A stretch of 64,000 bases of DNA from positions 15,939,001-16,003,000 of the forward strand of contig OX637332.1 of NCBI GenBank assembly GCA_951799405.1, in the 5' to 3' direction. A program made the translations under genes and the position numbers. Positions 11,376 to 21,519 of the stretch are shown here, one piece after another. Position 1 is the first letter of the stretch. The number at the start of each line of letters is the position of its first letter. The DNA is from Agapetus fuscipes (taxonomy: Eukaryota > Arthropoda > Insecta > Trichoptera > Glossosomatidae). The notes under the pieces were generated by a model, which was not told the origin of the DNA, made no database searches, and saw only the letters and a list, made by a program, of their open reading frames with translations.

Positions 11376-11515
11376 GCACAAAGTAAATTTATTTAAAAGT
11401 ATGCATTGTATGAAAACGTGATGGATATGAAAAGGATGCCAAGATAGGATGAAACAGAGACAACTTTGCAGAAGTTCTGGACACCCCTGATTGGCGACAG
11501 TGACAACCACAGTGT
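11376..11515 (+). mobile_element. LINE-2 (RTE-like, GTTACA-tailed) 3' fragment, decayed
   Basis: The plus strand contains a decayed version of the LINE-2 ORF end: GAAAACGTGATGGATATGAA corresponds to the KKVMDMNE region, and CTTTGCAGAAGTTCTGGACA corresponds to the LCRGSGHP end, followed by GGCGACAGTGACAACCACAG. Better copies lie at 29.4, 35.9 and 57.4 kb. Confidence 0.6.
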
Positions 11516-13082
11516 AGATTATTGTTTTTTTTAAATGTTTTTTTCAAAATAATTTCTCAAGTTTAATTTTAATTTTACAGATTTCTTCTTCAAAAACTTG
11601 ATTTGGAAAATTTACGGGTAGTAAATTTTTTCTTGGAAATTCCCTGGTATATCAAACTTCTATTTTACTACTTTTTGTTTGACTTTTTGGTGACTGTATT
11701 TTACTTAAATTAAAAAAAAAGTTAAAGATGCCAGATTTTCATGAGGTTGAATGAAAGTTACAACTGACGAAAGTTTAAGGTAAGTGGCGCGAGAGGTTTT
11801 GTCTAATGCAATCGCCCAAAATGAATTTGCAAGAAAAAGATACAATATTCGCTTTGATGGTGTAACTATCAGCATATTACATTTACCCTAATAATGATAT
11901 ATTAATATATTTACCCTAATTTAATATGTCGATAGTACCCAAAATAACTGATGAAACAAATGAGCAAATAAAATAATAGCTTACATTTTTATAAATGTTA
12001 TGGTATGGAGTTCATTGTGGTTGATTGCGCAAGAAATATGTATGAATGTACATGATATTTCAATTGCGGTAATTTTTTTTTTTTTTGGAAAATATAAAAT
12101 GTCACTCCACATTTGATCGAGGAAAATTCTTTTAAACCGAACGAAACCAAAATAGAGGTATAAATATATCAATCAAAATAAAAGATATAGGAAGCGTATT
12201 TCACTTTCTTCCCGTAAAAATGCACGAGGCATTGAAGGTAACAGGTAACAGGAAAAGGCAAGAAGTACTCGTATATTAATTACGAAAAAACTATGCCCTT
12301 TTGCATGATAAATTGTATAGTATAAAAAAGACATAGGGCATAGTCTTTTGGCACGTGAAACGGGTCATTACAGTTAATGTACATTTATAATTAACCTCAT
12401 ACCAACGTAGGTATCGGGTATCATTTACCATGATCAAAAAATTTAGGTGCTTCTCTTGAAGCTTTTCTATCAACAATGCATTACGTAGTTATGTTTTTTA
12501 AATATTTGATTGTACATACATAGGTGCGTCGAAAGTCGCATTAACAATCGGGTTTTCCATTTTTTTCACAATAAGTATTTCCTTTTAAATAAACTAAAAT
12601 AAAGCGAAAGCTATGAAAACCACAAAAGAACTGGTGTAAAAATCGAATTTTATATAAGACTTTTTTTTAAGATAGTGCACACTCCTTGCTACGCAGCTCA
12701 ACACAAAGTGCACATTACATAAATTCTACAAGTGTGATTATAAAAAATAATCAAATTATCGCAAGCTTCTGATCAAACAGACATATCAAATTAACAAAAG
12801 ATAAGGTTTTGCATAGCGTAAATATTAAATATGTACTAGTCAATTACCTTGATACACATACTTTTTTCGAGACCTTGAGAAATAACGGTATGGCATATTT
12901 TAGAATCATGTTTTTAATTTATAAAGGGGAAAAGCATGTTCAATTTCTTCTCCAAAAATTGTTTTCATTTTCTGTCTGAAATAAAACAAACAAATGCAAG
13001 AAACCAAATTTACTGTAATTCCAATTTTGAAAATGTTTTGCATTTTGAATTAATATTTTGTTTATCTACCTAGCGTGACAAC
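11516..13082. other. AT-rich noncoding DNA, nothing recognised
   Basis: No recognisable gene. A short duplication, AATATATTTACCCTAATTTAAT beside ATTTACCCTAATAATGATATAT, lies near 11880-11925. Confidence 0.4.
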
Positions 13083-13346
13083 TAAATAGTGATAAGTGGT
13101 TTAGGCTTTCACGGCTGGCTGATGATGCTGGAGTGATGTTTTCCGGGATCTGTTGCCGTGGTCTATGGGAGCTGGAGCTTCCGGACGATTTTTTTGTATC
13201 ATAGTTCTCATCAAGATCATCTTCATCATCATACATCACGCTGAAGAAGCCCATCGTAGAAATGGGCGAAACGTCCGGAAGATCCAGCTCCCATAGACCA
13301 CGGCTACAGATCCCGGAAAACATCACTCCAGCATTAAATAGTGATA
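13083..13346. mobile_element. 240-bp hairpin element with 12-bp target duplication
   Basis: The insert 13095-13334 is flanked by the direct 12-mer TAAATAGTGATA at 13083-13094 and 13335-13346. Inside, about 62 bp at 13125-13186 (TGCTGGAGTGATGTTTTCCG...) is repeated inverted at 13271-13334. The loop carries a CATCATC-rich run and GAAGAAGCCCATCGTAGAAA. A 12-bp duplication is long for a DNA transposon and suits target-primed reverse transcription. I do not recognise the family; I read it as a foldback derived from a retrotransposon. Confidence 0.75.
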
Positions 13347-13349
13347 GTT

Positions 13350-15685
13350 ATGAAATAATATTGATTGATTTTGTGAAGAATATCCAACCTTTTTATTTTG
13401 AAAAATTCAAAATTTTCAAGGGGAACACTGTGGTAAGCCATTATCAAATACACGTTTATTTATTCAAAAAGAATTGATTTATATATGTAAAAAATACACA
13501 ATTATTTTCAGAAAAAAAAAAACAAAATTAAACGTTGCTTTATATGAGTACATTGCAATAACGTTTTCGATAGCTGACTACCATCTTCAGTTATAATTCT
13601 TTTATTTATTTTTTTTACAACTAACTTTTTTCCATTTCACTGTAATTCAAATAACTTATGCATTAATCAATAATGTTCATTTCTTCCTTATCTACTAATT
13701 ATATTATTAAATTTGGTAATAAATAAAATAAAACAGTTTGCTCTTTTTAAAAAAAGGCAATGAACTCTGAATCTAAGTAGAAGGTATTTTACGGTAGTAT
13801 TGTATGGCAGTGAAGAATGATTACTTGTTTTAAAGAAACTTGGCTTCAGGAGTTTAAAATTAAAATACGAAATAAGTTAAATCAGAAAGTTGCGAGGAAA
13901 CTTTCCACTTCGAGACTTCCGTGAAAGTAATCAAGAACTTCAAAAGCATTGAAGACAAGATGAAGACAAGTAATAGAGACGAGAGGCGGCTTATAAGCTG
14001 AGGAAAATGGATGAAGGGAGGAAAGGATTAAAAAAATCTTTGAGATAAGAGGAGCTGTTTCAATCACGTTTATCCAACTTCATCAAAAAAAATCTAAGAT
14101 TTTGCTTGCATTCGAGAACAATTTATTTCAATCTTAATTGAATTCACGAAGTGGATTTTATAGGGAAACGAAAAAATATGTACAATCTCCAATTTAACCT
14201 TCAAGATGTTTGTTTTTTATTGCATACTAAGTTGGTTAGGGTTTAAAGTTTTTTCATATGGATTTGAACTAACAAAAAACAAATATTAAATAAAAATCAG
14301 CGAGCATGGCACTCTTTTGTGAAAAGACATCGACAAAGATGTACATTTAGATAATATTCTTTACAGAATGCGTAGTCAGCCTCATACCCACAAATATAAA
14401 ACGTTGTTTTCCCATATGATTTTTTTTAATTGAAAAAACGTGGGGAGGCAAGTTGTAAGTTTTGCCCCTCAGGGGGTTATGTATATAAAATACAAAAAGC
14501 AAAATGGAGAAACTGTAACGTATTCTCCAAATGAGGGATATGAAAATTCTAGAGCTACTGCCTAGATATTTTCTCTCTCGAACAAAAGCCAACCTTCAAT
14601 AGGTGGCTTTCAATTTTGGACGACTTCCCGTACCAAAGAAGCGAAAATCAAAAGGACCACACTCACCTCAAATTGTGCTCTGGTCCAAGATGATGCTCGC
14701 TTCTCAGGATCCTATGGAGATGAGCCTTGTTCACGAACTGCCACACTTGCAAGTTATAGGTAAAACAAACACACTCACTCACAGGATCAGAATTTTAACG
14801 GTAAATTTCAAATCGCTCGCGAGACATATAAAAACGTGTCTACTTGTGAAGACGACAGAAGCGGAAGTCCTCAAATCTTGAGATTTCACGTTGGATGTCA
14901 AAAAAGTTCATACCGACATCTTGCGATTTTTATCCGCACTTTTTTCAGATTGTGAAAGTCCAACATGAAATTCGCTTCTTAGACTATTAATTAAAATTAA
15001 AAATAGATGACGCTAATCATGCGTCACCAAAACGCATTCCACAATTTTTCCTCTTTCAATAAGTACTTACATCATTACTCATTTCGGTTTGAATTAAAAG
15101 GTACACAATAGAAAAACATTTTTTCAATGACCAAGCCATATTCATACAATATCTGTAAGCTATACACAATGTTACATGAGCATTTGTTCAGCAGACGGTT
15201 CACTGAAATAGGGTGAAATTGTGCGTACAAGGCATAAGCCGCGTCGTTGGTCGGACAAGGTCGTTTGAAAGTCAGACTGGCTCGACGCAGACGCCTAAAA
15301 TCACTCATGGAAGCTAAAAACGTGAGAAATTGAACGGATGCACAAAAAATTCTCCATTCTGGAGAGTATTTTCAGACGTGTTACAGATTAGCTAATTTTA
15401 ATTCAGCAGAAGTACACACATTCCATTCCCCTGTACATACTAGTACATCGTGAAACATAAATGCATGCAAGAATGAAAAATAAAGTTGCATTTTTGGTAA
15501 AAATAAATCATTTTTGTGATGTATATTACACAGTTTGAGTATTTATTTCATCATCATAAATAAATCAAACGATTAAAAACCTTTAAGTACAGATAAAAAT
15601 TACTGTAGATACAAAATAATAAATAGACTGAAAACCAACATGACACTCATAATGCGTATAGTTTGACGTTAATTTCTGTGATATA
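13350..15685. other. AT-rich noncoding DNA, no gene recognised
   Basis: Several open frames of 60-90 codons (for example 14603-14881 plus, 15075-15308 minus) show no family resemblance, no repeated domain and no splice context. I see no clear mobile element. Confidence 0.4.
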
Positions 15686-15686
15686 T

Positions 15687-15880
15687 AATGTAAGTTGCAA
15701 AGATATATTATATGTAAGATTTGTATTAAATGCATTCTCACAAGCAGACATGTATAAGTTCGTGCTTTAACATGCCACATGTGAACTTAAAATATAAAAC
15801 TCAATCTCAAATGAACATGAGTTCTGCAACTTTTGCCGACCTTCCCTGAAGCAGGGGTGACATTGGTAAAGTTAAATAAT
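15687..15880 (-). repeat. LINE-1 3'-end copy
   Basis: On the minus strand it runs from TTTACCAATGTCACCCCTGC near 15860 to ATATATCTTTGCAACTTACA near 15690. The first block of the 240-bp unit is missing. Confidence 0.75.
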
Positions 15881-15884
15881 GTAA

Positions 15885-17085
15885 TTATATGATAACAATG
15901 TATAATAAACTACATTTGGATTCAATAAATACCTAAGAGGGTACAAATTGTAAAAAAAAAATGTTTGAATAAATTAAAATCTAAGCTGTTGGTTAAATTA
16001 TGCCATAAAGAATTTTCGTAATCATAATGAACAGTTTCTTTTGCTCTTTTCTTTTCCATTTTAAAACACTCACAAGGAATGGCTGTAATTCCGAAAAAAA
16101 AATCATGAGAATTCGGATAATAATTCTGAACCTATTGAAAATTAAATTGGATGGTAAGGTATGTAACTATATAACATAATTTTGGCTAGTATACGTTTTT
16201 TATACAATAACAACAGAAATAAATGTAATGGCAGCTTCCTGCCATCAGATTATTTTTTTATTGTTGTAATATTTTCTTTTGGATACCAGATGGTTTTTGG
16301 AACAAATAAATAAAACTAAATATCCAATTCCCAAAAGTAAAATATCTCATAACTAATTTTTAATTTGAAACAATATGTTATCAAACAGATTTTTCAAAAA
16401 TGCGTTTTAACAAAAATCTAACATTGTTACAGAATTCAAATGCCTAAATTGTGACATAAAATTTTAAAAACAATAAAGTTTTTTCTGACCTTTCAATGTC
16501 AAACGATTTTGTGAGTTTTCTCTTTTCCGATAGCAGACGACCACTTCCTTTCCCTGCTTGAATTCAACTGGCAAGGAATATCACTTCAAAGAAAAACATC
16601 AAAAGGATGTTGTAAGAAACAATGTAATACGAGGAAATGATAGGAATACTTTTTTTAAACATTGTGTAACTGGTTTTTGTAAATTTCTGAAAAAGTCTAT
16701 GGCTAAAATATCATTTAGAATACCTGAATTTTCCAAAAGAATAAAAAATAACATTTTAAAAGCATATACTTTTTTAGTTGCAGAATATTTAACTAAGCTA
16801 TGAGAAATATCAGACATGAAATTAAGAAAGATTATAAAAAATAATTTCATGTTGTTCAATGGTTGAAGGTACAGGTAAGTACATTTAATGATTATATTGT
16901 GACTAGTATGTTTGTACAAAGCTTACTAAAAGATTTCCAAGAATCATAATGAAGGTGTGTAAAAGTAAATAGAAAAACATATGTGGGTAAGTACTTCAAA
17001 CATAAACGTGAAGGGTGAAATAAGTAGATTGTTGATGGTACCTACAATGAAAAGGTAGGTTAGCTGAATATGTCCATAATAATAA
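15885..17085. other. AT-rich noncoding DNA, nothing recognised
   Basis: The overlapping frames at 16558-16803 (plus) and 16599-16919 (minus) are antisense to each other and neither resembles a known protein. I see nothing else. Confidence 0.4.
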
Positions 17086-17092
17086 TAATATT

Positions 17093-17387
17093 AGGATGAT
17101 TTATTTGGTGAGCGCTGTTTTTGTGTGTATCACACCTCAAGAGCCCTCTGCGAGCTTGGTCGTCGCTGTAGAAAGCGCCAATTCTCAAGCAAGACCCAGT
17201 TGTTGTAAGGTTGGATGGACCTTTCAGTGACCGGTCTTTGGTAAAGGTTTATGAATTTTTCAACTCAGCGAAGAGCACATTCGAAATATAAATGGTATAT
17301 TTTTGTGCTCCGCCGGGATCCGAATCCACAACCTTCCATTTACGAGTCCGAAGTGCTGCCACTACGGACTACGGACCGGTCCAAGAT
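17093..17387 (-). repeat. SINE-D copy: tRNA-like head with LINE-type 3' end
   Basis: On the minus strand the order is: tRNA-like head at about 17385-17305 (TCCGTAGTGGCAGCACTTCG as A-box region, GTGGATTCGGATCCCGGCGG as B-box region), then a unique body (GACCGGTCACTGAAAGGTCC, GAATTGGCGCTTTCTACAGC), and a 3' end GAGGGCTCTTGAGGTGTGAT followed by an AATATTATTATTATT tail. The same order is seen at 47.88-48.16 kb, and the 3' two thirds at 54.79-54.94 kb. The 3' end also matches the end of the L2-like LINE at 55.94 kb, the likely source of its retrotransposition machinery. Confidence 0.82.
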
Positions 17388-17505
17388 GCCAACGACACGC
17401 GGTGTACCTGAGCGGTCACCCATCCAAGTACTGTCCGCGCCCAATGTTGCTTAACTTCGGTGATCTATGGGAACCGGTGCTTTCAACATGGCTAACGTCG
17501 TTGAC
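17388..17505 (-). rRNA. 5S rRNA-derived sequence, probably the head of a chimeric SINE
   Basis: The minus strand reads as a 5S rRNA of about 118 nt. It starts GTCAACGACGTTAGCCATGT, contains the conserved ATCACCGAAGTTAAGCAAC segment and the internal-control-type GTACTTGGATGGGTGACCGC, and ends GCGTGTCGTTGGC, which pairs with the 5' GTCAACGAC as in the closing stem. It is joined within a few bases to the tRNA-like head of SINE-D, and both point the same way. It could be a 5S-headed SINE, as in vertebrate SINE3 or AmnSINE1, or a retroposed 5S fragment next to a SINE. No 5S array is present here, so I do not call it a working rRNA gene. Confidence 0.75.
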
Positions 17506-17571
17506 AATGGCATCCATGGCATGAATAATGTGATAAGACAAGTATGTGTTATTCGAGTGCAACTATATTTT

Positions 17572-17765
17572 TGTCCAGTCATGGTCTAGTGGTTAACGCT
17601 ACGCATTCGATATCGAAAGGCAGTGGGTTTAATTCTCAGCAGAGCTTAAAGATAACATTTTCAAAAATGCTCTTTTCTGTGTTGAAATTTTTTTCTAAAT
17701 CAGGTCACAAATGTTAATCCGGTTTTATAAAAAATACCTCTAGCTGGCTAGGGACGAAAAAACAT
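17572..17765 (+). repeat. SINE-E: another tRNA-like SINE
   Basis: A tRNA-like head TCATGGTCTAGTGGTTAACG (A box) is followed about 40 nt on by AGTGGGTTTAATTCTCAGC (B-box position). It continues into a body with GCTCTTTTCTGTGTTGAAAT and CTAGCTGGCTAGGGACG. Only one copy is seen in the window, so its 3' limit is an estimate. Confidence 0.55.
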
Positions 17766-18154
17766 GTACTTCAATTTACTAAGCTAGTATAAACACGAAC
17801 GTTTGATTTGAGTAAACGAACTACAATAAGTTTTATTGTTATTTCACCTGGTTGGCGGCTGTTCCGTCGATTCATTACTATATTTGATTTCACTTCAATT
17901 CCAGATAAATTCCAGGTTCTAAATTCCCTAGTTTTTTACACTCTGACAGCTTTAAAAAGCTCTAGAACGATAAACGTCCAACCTTATTTGATAATGCGTA
18001 GAATAGTTATGACAACTGCTGGTTTATATTATCACGCGTGTAAAAAATCAATAAGACCAAATAAAATTATCGAGCCAATGGTAAGTTTATACATAGTTAC
18101 ATGTATAGTGTTGTACTTATTTATGTAATACATTGGTTTCCAATTTGGAGATAA

Positions 18155-18305
18155 TCCGCACTCCACGTAAGGTGGTTGGGGTATGCTAGCCTCTTTATCT
18201 GTAAAAATAAATTTGGTGACAGTGGTTTAGTGGTAAACCACAAAGTCTTCCCCACTCCAAGTATGGTGGTTGGAGTATGCTAGTTTCTTTATCTATGAAA
18301 ATAAA
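18155..18305 (+). repeat. Direct duplication of a ~55-bp block, 91 bp apart
   Basis: CACTCCACGTAAGGTGGTTG...TTTATCTGTAAAAATAAAT near 18160 is repeated as CACTCCAAGTATGGTGGTTG...TTTATCTATGAAAATAAATT near 18251. The ends resemble the TCTGTAAAAATAAAT block of SINE-A, so this may be a decayed SINE dimer. It abuts a LINE-1 end. Confidence 0.5.
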
Positions 18306-18309
18306 TTAG

Positions 18310-18558
18310 GTTGACTTATAGGTTGGTATGAGGCTGACCACCCATACTGTAAAAAATGGTTCACTTTGAGAATGTCACCCCTGTTTCAGGGAAGGTCGGC
18401 AAAAGTTGTGGGGCTTATGCTCATTGGAGGTTTGGATTTTATTTGTAAGTACGCATTCCGCATTTGTAAGCGCGAACTACACGTGTTGGTTTGTGGGCAT
18501 ACATCTGAGAGCTTAAAATGAATATATCCTTGCAACTTAGATTATAGATTATAGACCC
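18310..18558 (+). repeat. LINE-1 3'-end copy
   Basis: Starts GACTTATAGGTTGGTATGAG and ends with the tail AACTTAGATTATAGATTATAG. Internal blocks are intact. Confidence 0.9.
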
Positions 18559-18708
18559 GGCACCTTTACTGCTGAATTGCTTGTCTATCCTGTACCACCA
18601 AAGACATTTTGGCTGCATGTGGCGAAACAGTTAAAAGTTTTGAGCGTAAAAAATGGATTCTGTTTCCTGCTGGCATGATAAAAAATTACGTTCCGACAAC
18701 CGGGATCA

Positions 18709-19125
18709 GTACCCTTAGTACGAGTTGCAAAACTTGAGAAAAGTAAAGTTTACGGAAAATATTAAAGAGTGATTTCTCCCAAAATCTGCCGTTTTTGTTT
18801 CTTACACTTTATGGTCTTAGCAAAAGAGTTACAGTGATGATAAAAATCAGGTTCAAACAAACAAAAACGGCAGATTTTGGGGGAAATCACTCTTTAATAA
18901 TTGCCGTAAACTTTACATTACTCAAGTTTACGGAAAGTATTAAAGAGTGGTTTTCCCCAAAATCTGCCGTTTTTGTTTGTTTGAACTTGATTTTCTTCAT
19001 CACTGTAACTCTTTTACCAAGTGCATATAGTGTAAGAAACAAAAACGGTAGATTTTGGGGAAAATAAACTTTTCTTTACCGTAAACTTTACTTAACTCAA
19101 GTTTTGCAACTCGTACTAAGGGTAC
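18709..19125. mobile_element. Nested foldback element with terminal inverted repeats
   Basis: The ends are inverted: GTACCCTTAGTACGAGTTGC at 18709 and its complement ending at 19125. A unit of about 60 bp containing AAAATCTGCCGTTTTTG occurs four times in alternating orientation (about 18745 plus, 18860 minus, 18925 plus, 19035 minus). The spacers around CAAAAGAGTTACAGTGATGA are also inverted about the centre (18917). Each half is itself a hairpin and the two halves pair. There is no coding capacity. It looks like a foldback or MITE-type DNA element; a possible 3-bp CAG duplication overlaps the ends and is weak. Confidence 0.75.
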
Positions 19126-19377
19126 AGCACAGCAATATGTATTACTACCGTATTATTGTTGGAGATTAGTAAATAAACTATTTTAGCAATTTAAACAAAA
19201 TCGAGCCTTCCAAGAGGTAAAATTAGGCAACAAAGACGTGTCAAATATGCATTTATGCATAATTCCAAATTCAGATTTTAAATTGAAGATTAATTTTAGC
19301 TGCTAGGTATAAGGAACGAAGTGCCGAAATTACCAACCATTGACAAACTTGTTGTTTTTAGTCAAAATATGGCGGAT

Positions 19378-19632
19378 CCTTGACTTATAGGTTAATATGA
19401 GGCTGACCACCCATGCTGTAAAAAATGGTTCACTTTACCAATGTCACCCCTGTGTCAGGGAAGGTCGGTAAAAGTTGCAGGGCGTATGTTCATTTGCGGT
19501 TTGGATTTTATTTGTAAGTACCTACACATTAGCATTTGTAAGCCCGAACTAAACGTGGTTGTTAGTGGGCATGCATTTGAGAGCCTGAATTGTTAATATA
19601 TCTCTGCAACTTAGATTATGATTATAGGAACG
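19378..19632 (+). repeat. LINE-1 3'-end copy
   Basis: Starts CTTGACTTATAGGTTAATAT and ends AACTTAGATTATGATTATAG. Full 240-bp block with moderate divergence. Confidence 0.9.
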
Positions 19633-19979
19633 AAAAGAATACGCATGCATTTAAGGGTACTTATTCCTTGATAAAAATATATCTGAAAATTTATTTTAAT
19701 GTAGTTGGGAATTGCGAGTTTTGAAAGCAGAAATCTGAGTCTTCATTAATTAGTGAAGTATTCTGGCAAGGGCAGAGTATTATTTATCGTGAAATATATT
19801 TGTTTTTATTCAAGACACGCGCCTGCCTCTTCTGAACCTGTACAAGGCGACTACCACAAGCATTGCTCCAACTATAAGCTGGGTAAATAAATAGGTTACA
19901 CTTGCATAGTTAATAACGTAATAATATAGTTGTCAAATATGATTTCCACATCGGTTTCAATTTCTAATTCAAAATAAAA

Positions 19980-20060
19980 GTAGCGGCAAGGGTTGCTCAT
20001 CCTCTTGGCTGAATAAATAGGTTCCTCTCGCTGCCACATGCCACCCGTTAGGAGAAAGTT
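19980..20060 (+). repeat. Possible SINE-A fragment
   Basis: GGCTGAATAAATAGGTTCCT followed by GCCACATGCCACCC resembles the AAATAAATAGGT...CCACATGCGACCCC part of SINE-A. It is weak and short. Confidence 0.35.
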
Positions 20061-20199
20061 GGTAGAAAAGAACTATACAAAAGTTGCACTATATCTTACG
20101 ATGCGTTTGGAGAAAATCTCGTTTCTCACAAAATCGTCGGAATCGTATCCTACGTCATACTTGTTTATTGCTCCAAGCCCATTTTTTTATTAACAATTT

Positions 20200-20478
20200 G
20201 TCCCTTGACTTACAGGCTAGTATGAGGCTTACCACCCATACTGTAAAAATTGATAAATCACTTTTCCAATGTCACCCCTATTTCAAAAAACAGTTGCAGG
20301 GTATTATTTTGTTCATTTGAGATTTGTTTTTTTTTATTTTTATTTTTTTATTTTCGAAGAATACATGCATGTGTATAGTGTACCAAAGCGTAAAATTGCA
20401 CTGTATGCTTGTGGACACACATTATTACTTGAATCTAAAATTTGAATGTATTGTTGTTACTTGGATTAGGTACAGATT
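20200..20478 (+). repeat. LINE-1 3'-end copy
   Basis: Starts TGTCCCTTGACTTACAGGCT with GAGGCTTACCACCCATACTG next, and ends near TTACTTGGATTAGGTACAG. The central GGGAAGG block is deleted. Confidence 0.78.
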
Positions 20479-20479
20479 G

Positions 20480-20800
20480 TTGGAAGTACGAGAAACTAAA
20501 GTGCGTCCATTTTGACGTTTACGCACTACGCACAGCATGCCGGTGAGGTGCAAGGAAAGCGAGAGTGCAGCGGGACAATGCTCCCGTGACCGGAAATAGC
20601 GGGGACTTACTTGTGAGCGGAGAGCTGTGGTCGAGAGGACAGCGTCGTGGGAAAGCGTCGCGGCGTCCAACGGCTTCAAGAGGGACGACCAGCCACAGCT
20701 AGCCGACCCTCCGACGCCATTCAGCTGTAGCAAACTGTAAAGCGCAATCCACGCAACTTTGAGTAGGAGGCAGGCAATACGAGCACAGGCTAGAGGCTAA
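20480..20800. promoter_or_regulatory. CpG-rich island, function unknown
   Basis: About 300 bp rich in G, C and CpG (for example GACAGCGTCGTGGGAAAGCG and GTCGCGGCGTCCAACGGC) stands out from the AT-rich surroundings. It lies between two LINE-1 copies. The open frame on the minus strand (20425-20733) crosses into the LINE and is not convincing. It could be a promoter or 5' noncoding exon, possibly of the leftward lactate dehydrogenase gene 20 kb away, or an unrecognised mobile element. The type given is a guess. Confidence 0.25.
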
Positions 20801-20937
20801 AAGAATTTAAGAATAAATATTATGTGGAGAAAGAAGTGAACGTGGAGTTTCAAAAGTGGATGGATTCTATATAATGATGATAATTATTGAGCAAAAGTAA
20901 AACGCAACTAATCTGTGGCCTAATGGCCTCAAGTAAT

Positions 20938-21180
20938 GTAATCTAAGTTTCAAAGATATCGTGACATTTACAGGCTCATATGCATGCCCTCAAGCAGACA
21001 CACGTAAGTTCACGTTTACACATGCTCATGGGTAGGTACTTACAAAATAAGCAAAACCTCACATCAGCATAAACCTTGCAACTCCTGCCGCCTTTCCCTG
21101 ACACCGGGTGTCATTGGCAAAAGTGAACCAAGTTTTTACACCGTGGGAGGACAGCCTCATACCAACCTATTAGTCAAGTG
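20938..21180 (-). repeat. LINE-1 3'-end copy
   Basis: The plus-strand text begins GTAATCTAAGTTTCAAAGAT and ends CAGCCTCATACCAACCTATT, so the element is on the minus strand. The 240-bp block is complete. Confidence 0.88.
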
Positions 21181-21417
21181 ACGTAAGAGATGCTTTTTCT
21201 TGTGTTAGTGGTTAGACGTAGAGGAGTCGCACGCATGCGCTGTGTAGAGCGCGCCTTGGCCTTGCAATACTGAACGCACTGCCACCTGTAGGTGAACTTG
21301 GAAACTCTTACGCATAAACGAAACATTCATCATCGTTATCATCTTAATAAGTAAATAATGCCAGTTTTCACAATACAGTAATTAATAATATAATAATAAT
21401 AGACTATTTTCACAATT

Positions 21418-21515
21418 CCCTGTAAAAATAAATAGATTCACATGTCATATGCGACTCCTTTGGGGATAACGCGGCAAGAAGTTACACTATATGTGCAGCT
21501 TCGTTGCGTTTCTTT
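21418..21515 (+). repeat. SINE-A 3' fragment
   Basis: CCTGTAAAAATAAATAGATTC, then ATATGCGACTCCTTTGGGGA and TAACGCGGCAAGAAGTTACA match the SINE-A 3' third. It is 5'-truncated. Confidence 0.8.
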
Positions 21516-21519
21516 AGTT

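Noticed and set aside
17388..17505. A functional 5S rRNA gene
   Set aside because: Single copy, fused to a SINE, without a T-run terminator directly after the 3' end on the minus strand.
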